Shown here in pieces: positions 1 through 6,202 of a DNA stretch of 31,059 bases; positions within the stretch are counted from its first letter, which is position 1, and each line of letters begins with the position of its first letter. The stretch comes from SIG440 sp045591035 (GTDB lineage: Bacteria > Bacillota > Clostridia > Monoglobales > Monoglobaceae), in NCBI GenBank assembly GCA_045591035.1, contig JAZNSG010000004.1, positions 1 to 31,059 on the forward strand, given 5' to 3'. A program made the position numbers and the translations under genes. The notes below the pieces were generated by a model. It was not told the origin of the DNA, did no database searches, and saw only the letters and a list, made by a program, of their open reading frames with translations.

Positions 1-28
1 CAAAATCTATTCCAAGAAGATATTTCAT
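1..28 (-). CDS. FGGY-family carbohydrate kinase, N-terminal fragment
   Basis: Only the first nine codons lie in the window. Read on the minus strand they give MKYLLGIDF followed by a G, preceded by AGAAAGGA 10-12 bases upstream of the ATG. The start xxYLLGIDFG is the phosphate-1 loop typical of the FGGY sugar kinases (xylulokinase, gluconokinase, glycerol kinase), which belong to the ASKHA ATPase fold. The gene starts 28 bases after the iolB stop codon and is probably the next member of the same operon. Its substrate cannot be read from nine residues. Other actin-fold ATPases, such as activators of 2-hydroxyacyl-CoA dehydratases, can start in a similar way. Confidence 0.6.
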
Positions 29-56
29 TACAAGCAGTTCCTTTCTGAATTAAATT

Positions 57-845
57 TTAGTTATTGAGCCACTTGTGGTCTTCGTCTGTGGTCATAAAGA
101 ATCCTCTTACGGGGCCTGCCATTATCCACAGCATATAGTTTCTGTAACCGGGTGCTGAGTGGAAAGGATGATAACCTCTGGGGATTTCTACCACATCACC
201 TGATTTAACGGTGTAGGTCTCGTCAATGTCACCCTCTAATGTATATACCTTCTGAATGCCGAAGCCCTGAGGCTTATCAAACTCAAAATAGTAGATTTCC
301 TCGGTGTTTGCTTCGGTAGGCATATTCATATCGTCGTGTTTGTGGGGAGGATAGCTTGACCACTGTCCGCCTTCAATCCAACATTCACCAATATAAATCT
401 GGTCAGCTTCAACTCTCTCATCAAGAACAAACATAGCATGTCTCTGCCAACCCGGTTTTCCCAAATCCTTAGCGATTACATCACTTGGGTTAATGAGTAC
501 GGGTTTGTGGTCCTTTGTTGCAGGGCACTTGCACACAGCAATCTGAACCTCTCCGCAGCCTGTAATTTTAAATTCAGTGTTTCTGGGAACGTAAACGCAA
601 GTTGCGTTACCATCAAATACAGTTTCACGTTCGCCCACATTCTCAAATTTGAAATCCTTGCCTTCTACGGTACATTTTCCGCCTAAGATAAGAAGACCAT
701 ATTCTTTATCCTGCTCATTATAGCTCTTTTGTGCGCCATCCTGAAGTCTTACCATATCAACCTCAACATTTTTACAAGGTGTATTTTCCTTTGTAATAAT
801 CTGAGATTTTCCAAAGTTTTTAGTCCAAGTCTTTTTTAAATTCAT
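57..845 (-). CDS. iolB: 5-deoxy-glucuronate isomerase (IolB)
   Basis: This 262-residue cupin-type enzyme isomerises 5-deoxy-D-glucuronate to 5-dehydro-2-deoxy-D-gluconate in inositol catabolism, in the cytoplasm. The length fits the family (about 270). Recognisable IolB motifs are the metal-binding cluster PPHKHDD (residues 166-172), EEIYYFEFDKPQGFG (182-196) and IPRGYHPFHS (221-230) in the second cupin half. The ATG has an AAAGGAG site about 11 bases upstream. Its start overlaps the stop of the upstream kinase gene by four bases (ATGA), so translation is probably coupled. The next gene is an FGGY-type kinase. The neighbours supply a kinase and an aldolase, as expected for the lower inositol pathway. 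No iolG, iolE or iolD is present in the window. Confidence 0.93.
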   Translation of the reverse strand: MNLKKTWTKNFGKSQIITKENTPCKNVEVDMVRLQDGAQKSYNEQDKEYGLLILGGKCTVEGKDFKFENVGERETVFDGNATCVYVPRNTEFKITGCGEVQIAVCKCPATKDHKPVLINPSDVIAKDLGKPGWQRHAMFVLDERVEADQIYIGECWIEGGQWSSYPPHKHDDMNMPTEANTEEIYYFEFDKPQGFGIQKVYTLEGDIDETYTVKSGDVVEIPRGYHPFHSAPGYRNYMLWIMAGPVRGFFMTTDEDHKWLNN

Positions 846-1756
846 TCTACTCCACGCTCCTTTAAGAATTTTATTGTTTCATCAAATGTGGGAACTCCAT
901 CACGAGCGCCCACCTTAGTGCATTTGAGTGCAGAAACAGCACTGGAAAACACACAGGCATCCATCGGAGACTTGCCCGAAACTCTTGCAAAGGCAAAGGC
1001 ACCATGGAATACGTCTCCCGCACCATTCGTATCTACGGCGTCAACAGGGAACGCCGGATAATGAGAAAATTCCTTACCATCGTAAAGATATCCGCCGTTT
1101 TTACCATCGGTAATAACTATTATCTCAGGCTTAAATTCCTCATAAAGTTTTTTTGCTGCATCCTCAGCGTTGTTGGTTTTTGTATAGCCTGTAGCATATT
1201 CATAAGACGGAATCAAAATGTTTGCATACGGGAGCAGATTCTCAACTCCTTCATAAAGGCCACCTGCATCATAAAGAACATCAACTCCGTTTTCACGCGC
1301 ATACTTTGCACCTTCGATTGCCGCAGCCATATCATTTCCGTCTACCATCAAAAGTCCACTCGCCTTGATTTCGGCTTTCTGCTCTTCGTTTAATACAGTT
1401 CCCGGCAGATTGCCTCTGTTGAAAAGGCAGGTACGGCTTTTGCTCTCTGCGGATAAAACAACAAAAGACAAAAATGAACCGTAACCATCAAGCACGGTAC
1501 AGTTTTCTGTGTTAACACCATATTTTTCGAAGTCTTTTTTCAAAAAAACGCCGCCGTCATCATCAGACAAATTTCCAATAAAAGAGCATTCCGCTCCCAG
1601 TTTGGATGCAGCGACGAGCCCTGTTGCTGCAGGGCCGCCTCCGCATTTGATGATTTCGTCAGCTTTAAGTTTTGTGTCCTCGGTTGGGAATGTGGGAACA
1701 CATATCAATGTATCAACCACATTCGCACCGATTGCCGCTATCTTAAGATTTTTCAT
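842..1756 (-). CDS. PfkB-family carbohydrate kinase (IolC-like by context)
   Basis: This 304-residue member of the ribokinase/PfkB family transfers phosphate from ATP to a sugar or sugar acid. Visible motifs are the N-terminal glycine pair in KCGGGPAATG (residues 38-46) and the C-terminal signature DTNGAGDVFHGAF (242-254), where D248 is the expected catalytic base in the anion hole. I chose the ATG at 1756 because AGGTGA lies six to seven bases upstream; a GTG three codons earlier falls inside that ribosome binding site. The gene lies between the aldolase and iolB, so 5-dehydro-2-deoxygluconate is the natural guess for its substrate. However, it has GGGPAATG where classical IolC has GGSPANIA, so another substrate, such as a ketose or keto-acid, remains possible. 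Confidence 0.88.
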   Translation of the reverse strand: MKNLKIAAIGANVVDTLICVPTFPTEDTKLKADEIIKCGGGPAATGLVAASKLGAECSFIGNLSDDDGGVFLKKDFEKYGVNTENCTVLDGYGSFLSFVVLSAESKSRTCLFNRGNLPGTVLNEEQKAEIKASGLLMVDGNDMAAAIEGAKYARENGVDVLYDAGGLYEGVENLLPYANILIPSYEYATGYTKTNNAEDAAKKLYEEFKPEIIVITDGKNGGYLYDGKEFSHYPAFPVDAVDTNGAGDVFHGAFAFARVSGKSPMDACVFSSAVSALKCTKVGARDGVPTFDETIKFLKERGVE

Positions 1757-1779
1757 ATAAATCACCTGAAAGTTTAAAT

Positions 1780-2619
1780 TTATGCCTTGTTGTCTGCTCC
1801 ACAGAGCTTAATCTTGTCAATGGCAAGTTTTTTAACTGTTTCAATGGGGTGTTTCATGAATATGTCGATTGCAAGGCTTCTACTTGGGTCGTCAAGGATT
1901 TCTTTTGTACCTTCAGCAAATGCACAGCAAACGTCTGTACCGATATTCATTTTTCTGATACCTGCATTGATAGCAGCCTTTACCTGGTCATCGGGGATAC
2001 CCGAGCCACCATGAAGAACGAGGGGAATTCCACCGGTTGCTTCACGGATTGCCTTGATTCTTTCGATGTCAATTTTAGGAGTCTTTTTGTAATGACCATG
2101 AGCATTACCGATAAGAACTGCCAGGCAAACAACGCCTGTTCTCTTAACAAATTCAGCAGCCTCCTGTGGGTCTGTGAATTCTTCCATTGCATCGTCATTT
2201 ACGCTGCCAACATGGCCAAGTTCGCCCTCAACGTAAACATCAACAGCCTCACAAATATCAATAACATGCTTTGTGGTGTTTATGTTTTCTTCAAGAGGAT
2301 GAACAGAACCGTCATACATAATACCGGTTGCGCCCCAACGAAGAGCCTTTTGTACTTCAAGTTCAGAAGGACCATGGTCAAGATGGAAACAAACCGGAAC
2401 AGTTGCCTTTCTTGCCGCTGCGATAATAGCGGGGCAAAGATAGTAGCCAACTTCTTCATTCAGAAGTCTTGGATAAACCTGAATGATTACGGGAGCTCTT
2501 AACTCTTCAGCAGCCTTCACTATACCCATAACTGTTTCTGTGTTGTAAGCATTGAATGCGGGAATAGCATAATTCCCTTTTTCAGCCATATCAATGATTT
2601 CTTTAAGATTTACAAGCAT
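1780..2619 (-). CDS. Class II (zinc) ketose-bisphosphate aldolase, IolJ/GatY/FbaA family
   Basis: This 279-residue TIM-barrel aldolase cleaves a phosphorylated ketose or keto-acid to dihydroxyacetone phosphate plus an aldehyde. Family motifs in order are HLDHG (79-83, catalytic Asp and first zinc His), VEGELGHVG (130-138), GNAHGHY (171-177, zinc His) and LHGGSGIPD (202-210), followed by KMNIGTD (223-229), which binds phosphate. The start overlaps the last ten bases of the iron-sulfur gene and has AGGAGG about 11 bases upstream. In an operon with iolB and a PfkB kinase it most likely acts as IolJ, splitting 5-dehydro-2-deoxygluconate phosphate into DHAP and malonate semialdehyde. Tagatose or fructose bisphosphate are alternative substrates, and sequence alone does not separate these subfamilies. 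Confidence 0.9.
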   Translation of the reverse strand: MLVNLKEIIDMAEKGNYAIPAFNAYNTETVMGIVKAAEELRAPVIIQVYPRLLNEEVGYYLCPAIIAAARKATVPVCFHLDHGPSELEVQKALRWGATGIMYDGSVHPLEENINTTKHVIDICEAVDVYVEGELGHVGSVNDDAMEEFTDPQEAAEFVKRTGVVCLAVLIGNAHGHYKKTPKIDIERIKAIREATGGIPLVLHGGSGIPDDQVKAAINAGIRKMNIGTDVCCAFAEGTKEILDDPSRSLAIDIFMKHPIETVKKLAIDKIKLCGADNKA

Positions 2620-3692
2620 TTAAGCACAGCCTCCTCAACAGTCAAAAGTTCAACATTCTCAGGTTTAACAGCCTTCAAAAGCGCATATTCCGCCGGACTT
2701 GCTGTGATAACAGTTTCAGCGTTCATATTCACAGCGTTAAGCCATCTGTTTTCAGCAATCTTTTCCATGATTTCAGGCATATACTCATTCATAATAAGGT
2801 TGCCTGCGAGCATTGTTGCCTTGCGGTTGAGAAGCATTTCACGGTTCTCTCCCATAGCATCAACAATCTTTCTGAGTTCTTCGGTTTCTTCAATATCACG
2901 AACCAAAGCAGCAGGATCCTGAATGGTATAAGCTTTATCTGCTTTCTTTATGTTGAGCTTGGAAAGATTTTCTGCGATGTATGCAGTAAATGTAACAACA
3001 GCGGGTTTAAACTCGATTCCCCATTCCTTGTATTCACGAAGGAACATAGCAGCATCATTTGCATCGTAGCAAACAACTGTCTTGTATTTTTCAAGAGCCT
3101 TTGCTGTGTTCTTTGCGATTTCGCAAGTTTCTTCAACCGCACCTACCATGAAGTTCATAGCATAACCGCTATCGGGTTCATCTGCCAAAACGGTAAATGC
3201 ATTACCGATTTTTTCCATAAGTTCAATTGCTTTAACAGCCTTGCAGGGTGTTTTGTAGGTACCGTCCATACCAATAAAGAACAAAGTATCTGCATCCTTA
3301 AGACCGGCAATCTTCTTGCTGAGTTCTTCAGACTTTGCTTCACCGTAGATGTTTCCACAGCCCTCATATACGTCAAGCATTTTGTTTATGTAATCGGGAA
3401 GTCTGTCTTCAAGAGCCGCAATCTTACGTGCTTCCTTTGTGAAAAGAACCGGGTCATAGCCTGTTATACAGTCTGTAACGCATCCGCCGCAAAGTGCACA
3501 TTCATAAACGTTGTTTACTACGTCATCTGTGTATTCAATTGCATCTCTTGCAACAAGTGAAAGTCCCAAAGCTCTTGCTCTTGCACCATTTCTTTCCTGA
3601 CCACTTGCATTGCCGACAGGGCAAATATGGTGACACATCCAGCAAAAACGACAAGCCTCTATATTATCTCTTGATTTCTGTGTGAATTGCAT
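2610..3692 (-). CDS. GlcF-like iron-sulfur subunit with degenerate CCG domains
   Basis: This 360-residue protein is probably the electron-transfer partner of the FAD enzyme encoded just upstream, 13 bases away. The N-terminus has two four-cysteine motifs for [4Fe-4S] clusters: C14, C17, C20, C24 and C65, C68, C71, C75. The remainder follows the layout of the two cysteine-rich CCG domains of GlcF, LldE and heterodisulfide reductase subunits, but the cysteines are gone. The usual CCG reads DSG (174-176) in the first repeat. In the second repeat DPC reads DPA (259-261), the CCG region reads ATMLAGN (292-298) and CPxC reads SPAEY (332-336). The extra catalytic or non-cubane cluster is therefore probably absent. 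The start codon has a strong AAGGAGG site. No membrane segments are evident. Confidence 0.85.
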   Translation of the reverse strand: MQFTQKSRDNIEACRFCWMCHHICPVGNASGQERNGARARALGLSLVARDAIEYTDDVVNNVYECALCGGCVTDCITGYDPVLFTKEARKIAALEDRLPDYINKMLDVYEGCGNIYGEAKSEELSKKIAGLKDADTLFFIGMDGTYKTPCKAVKAIELMEKIGNAFTVLADEPDSGYAMNFMVGAVEETCEIAKNTAKALEKYKTVVCYDANDAAMFLREYKEWGIEFKPAVVTFTAYIAENLSKLNIKKADKAYTIQDPAALVRDIEETEELRKIVDAMGENREMLLNRKATMLAGNLIMNEYMPEIMEKIAENRWLNAVNMNAETVITASPAEYALLKAVKPENVELLTVEEAVLKCL

Positions 3693-3705
3693 ATCTGTTA
3701 CCTCC

Positions 3706-5130
3706 TTATAAGCCCAGCTTGAACGGATTCATAATCCCGTTGGGGTCAAGCTGTTTTTTAAGTCCGTCAAATACCTGCATAGCAGGACCGTACTGTTCTT
3801 TCATAAGACGACCGATCTTTATACCTACACCATGGTGGTCATTAACAACACCGCCGTTAGCAAGTGCCGCACGAACACCGCAGTTCCAAATATCGTTGTG
3901 GAGTCTGAGTGCTACATGAGGATCCTGAGGAACGTCTTTTCCTTCAATGATAAATCTGTCGTAAATCATGCAACCCCATTCATACCAGTGAGAGAAGTGT
4001 GCAATAAACTTCGCCTGCGGGAAGTTTGACTCAACAGCTTCTTTCATTGCCCAGTAGATTTTCTCAATCTTACCGAAGGGAGCAATTGTATCCATTGTAC
4101 CAAAGCACTTAGGAATATCAAGTGCGTGTCCTGGATAGAAGAATGTAATCTTTTCTTTCCACCATTTTTCACCGTACTCTGAACCCAAGTCCTCAGCACC
4201 GTATTTTTTGAAGGTGTCAAGAAGAATCTTCATTTCAAGGTCAGCCATTTCCTTTACGCCTTCAACAGCAATATTCATAAATGCGCCGGGCTTTTCAACT
4301 CCGACAATCTTCTTAATAAGTGACGCAGTTTCAGCCTCGTCATAAAGACGCATTACAGATGGCTTAAACTTCTGGAGAAGTTCACGTGAAGCCTTGAAAG
4401 CATCGTCCATGTTCTGGAACAAGAAGCCTCTGAACTGTCTTGACTCAGGCTGGTCATAAATTCTCATCTGAGCCTTGGTCATAACACCCAAAGTACCCTC
4501 AGAACCAATGAAGATCTGGTTAAGGTCAGGACCTGCTGCATGTTTTGGAGCAGGAGATGTCTCAATTATGTCACCATTGGGAAGAACAACTTCCATCTGG
4601 AGAACCATGTCATCAATCTTTCCGTATTTTGTTGAGCAAACACCTATACCACGATGAGCAAGGAATCCACCAACTGTTGAACAGCAGAGTGATGAAGGAT
4701 AGTGCATAGTAGCATAGCCCTTTTCGTTTGCAGCCCATTCAATATGCTTATAGATAGCACCTGTTCCGCATTCTATGTACATACCTTCTTCGTTTATGTC
4801 ATAAATTTTGTTCATTCTCTTTGTATCGAGAACAATACCGCCACTAACAGGAAGTGAACCGCCCTGGGTACCACCACCTGCACCCCAGGTTGTAACGGGG
4901 ATTTTGTAGTAGTTCGCAATTTTAAGAACTGCGGATACTTCTTTCGCATCCTTTGGAGCTACAACAATGTCAGCCTCAGGCATTCTGAGACCACGATCTG
5001 CCCACATTCTTGAAAGCCAAAAATAATCTACACTGTGAGTAATTTTGTCAATCATTCTTGTGCTGCAATTTTCTTTGCCCACAGCGTCTTCGAGCTCTGA
5101 ACAAATCATATCAAACAGAAAATCATTCAT
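3706..5130 (-). CDS. FAD-binding oxidoreductase, GlcD / alkyl-DHAP synthase-like
   Basis: This 474-residue flavoprotein belongs to the PCMH (VAO/GlcD) family, which oxidises 2-hydroxy acids and related alcohols. The FAD pyrophosphate loop is TTWGAGGGTQGG (80-91), followed by GGFLAHRGIGVCSTKYG (154-170). The C-terminal domain carries DHHGVG (431-436), which in this family lies near the substrate and flavin, and ends in the typical LDPNGIMNPFKLGL. No signal peptide or membrane segment is seen, so it is cytoplasmic. It is the first gene of the operon, 13 bases ahead of its presumed iron-sulfur partner, and has AGAAAGGG ten bases before the ATG. Glycolate, lactate or 2-hydroxyglutarate dehydrogenases are the nearest known activities. 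In this operon the substrate may be a polyol or an aldonate; the true substrate is unknown. Confidence 0.88.
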   Translation of the reverse strand: MNDFLFDMICSELEDAVGKENCSTRMIDKITHSVDYFWLSRMWADRGLRMPEADIVVAPKDAKEVSAVLKIANYYKIPVTTWGAGGGTQGGSLPVSGGIVLDTKRMNKIYDINEEGMYIECGTGAIYKHIEWAANEKGYATMHYPSSLCCSTVGGFLAHRGIGVCSTKYGKIDDMVLQMEVVLPNGDIIETSPAPKHAAGPDLNQIFIGSEGTLGVMTKAQMRIYDQPESRQFRGFLFQNMDDAFKASRELLQKFKPSVMRLYDEAETASLIKKIVGVEKPGAFMNIAVEGVKEMADLEMKILLDTFKKYGAEDLGSEYGEKWWKEKITFFYPGHALDIPKCFGTMDTIAPFGKIEKIYWAMKEAVESNFPQAKFIAHFSHWYEWGCMIYDRFIIEGKDVPQDPHVALRLHNDIWNCGVRAALANGGVVNDHHGVGIKIGRLMKEQYGPAMQVFDGLKKQLDPNGIMNPFKLGL

Positions 5131-5191
5131 TTTTCACATACCCTTTCTTTGATAAAAATTTTTTTTGAAAAGTTATTTTATTTTTAAATTA

Positions 5192-5220
5192 ATTTTACCA
5201 TAAGTGAAAATAAATTTCAA
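5192..5220 (-). promoter_or_regulatory. Sigma-A-type promoter of the oxidase-aldolase-iolB operon
   Basis: On the minus strand TTGAAA (5215-5220) and TAAAAT (5192-5197) are separated by exactly 17 bases, giving a transcription start near 5185 and a leader of about 55 bases before the ATG at 5130. No other pair in this divergent region fits as well. Confidence 0.7.
5205..5219. promoter_or_regulatory. Candidate RpiR operator (15-base palindrome)
   Basis: TGAAA (5205-5209) and TTTCA (5215-5219) form an inverted repeat around ATAAA. It overlaps the -35 box and spacer of the operon promoter and lies about 20 bases upstream of the -35 box of the divergent regulator gene. Known RpiR-family operators, such as that of HexR, are AT-rich palindromes of similar length. 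Assignment to this regulator is inference from position and shape. Confidence 0.5.
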
Positions 5221-5239
5221 GTCTTTTCGCTAAAATTAT

Positions 5240-5268
5240 TTGACAAAAAAAACATTTTAATATAAAAT
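5240..5268 (+). promoter_or_regulatory. Sigma-A-type promoter of the rpiR-family gene
   Basis: A consensus TTGACA (5240-5245) is followed after 17 bases by TAAAAT (5263-5268), which predicts a transcript starting near 5275. An AGAAAGG at 5291-5297 is the only ribosome-binding-like site. It lies 15 bases from the ATG at 5313, longer than usual. Confidence 0.72.
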
Positions 5269-5312
5269 AGAAAAGAACTTTAATCAAACGAGAAAGGTTA
5301 AACTTTTTAAAT

Positions 5313-6146
5313 ATGAACAATACATTTTTGAAAATACAGGTTATGTATAACGAAATGGGCAAAGCCGAAAAACGGATTGCCGATTGGATTTTGGCTCATC
5401 CCGGTGAAATTCTTCCTTTGTCAATCGTTGAACTTTCAGAAAAATGCAACTGCGGCGAGGCAACCATCGTGCGTTTTTCCCGCAGGGTGGGTTGCAGCGG
5501 TTATCAGGAGCTTAAAATTTCACTTGCCCAGGACCAAGGCGTCAAAAACGTCAGTGACGACATCAAAGAAGCGGATTCATGCTTTGATATTTTCAACAAA
5601 GTTGCAAACGAAATATACTGTTCCCTTGAATTTACCAAAAAGGCTCTTGACCCAGATTCATTGACCAAGGCAGCAGAGCTTTTAAATTCTGCCGAAAACA
5701 TTATCTTTTTCGGGCTGGGAAACTCATCATCAGTCGCTCAGGACGCATCCCATAAATTTCTTCGTGCAGGAAAATCAGCAATGGCTTACAGTGACAACCA
5801 TATGCAATCTATCGCAGCCGCGCAAATGCATGTGGGTGATGTAGCTGTCGGCATTTCACACTCAGGTTCTTCCAAGGACATAATCGAAGCGCTTCGCATC
5901 GCACGAAGCAACGGGGCAAAAACCATTTGCATTACCAACAAGGGAAAGTCCCCCATACTGAAAGAAAGCGACATTGCTCTTTTTACATCATCACCTGAAA
6001 TAAAATACACAATACTCGGGCTAAACTCAAGAATTGCAGCGTTGACCGTTATTGACTCTCTTTACTCCTACATTATCTGTCATAACAAAAATTCAGCTGA
6101 TGCAATTGAAAAAACAGAGTTTGCCCTAAAGAGCAAAAAATACTAA
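5313..6146 (+). CDS. RpiR-family transcriptional regulator (HTH + SIS)
   Basis: This 277-residue protein has the two domains of the RpiR/MurR family. The N-terminal helix-turn-helix (about residues 1-77) includes KRIADWIL, LSEKCNCGEATIVRFSRRVG and YQELKISLAQ. The sugar-phosphate-binding SIS domain (about 110-250) includes IIFFGLGNSS and the AVGISHSGSSKDIIEAL loop, where Ser/Thr residues bind phosphosugar. It is transcribed away from the oxidase-aldolase-iolB operon from a shared 182-base intergenic region, so it most probably senses a phosphorylated intermediate of that pathway and controls both directions. RpiR proteins can repress or activate. The weakly placed ribosome binding site suggests low expression. 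The gene ends in a strong terminator. Confidence 0.93.
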   Translation: MNNTFLKIQVMYNEMGKAEKRIADWILAHPGEILPLSIVELSEKCNCGEATIVRFSRRVGCSGYQELKISLAQDQGVKNVSDDIKEADSCFDIFNKVANEIYCSLEFTKKALDPDSLTKAAELLNSAENIIFFGLGNSSSVAQDASHKFLRAGKSAMAYSDNHMQSIAAAQMHVGDVAVGISHSGSSKDIIEALRIARSNGAKTICITNKGKSPILKESDIALFTSSPEIKYTILGLNSRIAALTVIDSLYSYIICHNKNSADAIEKTEFALKSKKY

Positions 6147-6154
6147 TAATACCA

Positions 6155-6190
6155 ATCGGGACACAGCCTAAGGCTGTGTCCCGATTTTGT
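6155..6190 (+). terminator. Strong rho-independent terminator between convergent genes
   Basis: A perfect 15-base-pair stem (6155-6169 with 6173-6187) has a three-base loop and a short T run. It ends the regulator transcript. Because the hairpin is symmetrical and starts 13 bases from the metH stop, it may also end the metH operon on the minus strand, although the T run there is poor. Confidence 0.88.
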
Positions 6191-6202
6191 TACAACTCTT
6201 TA

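Noticed and set aside
1849..2502. A 217-codon open frame on the plus strand inside the aldolase gene
   Set aside because: The minus-strand aldolase has all family motifs, and the plus-strand product has no recognisable domain, no ribosome binding site and a cysteine/asparagine-rich composition typical of an antisense shadow.
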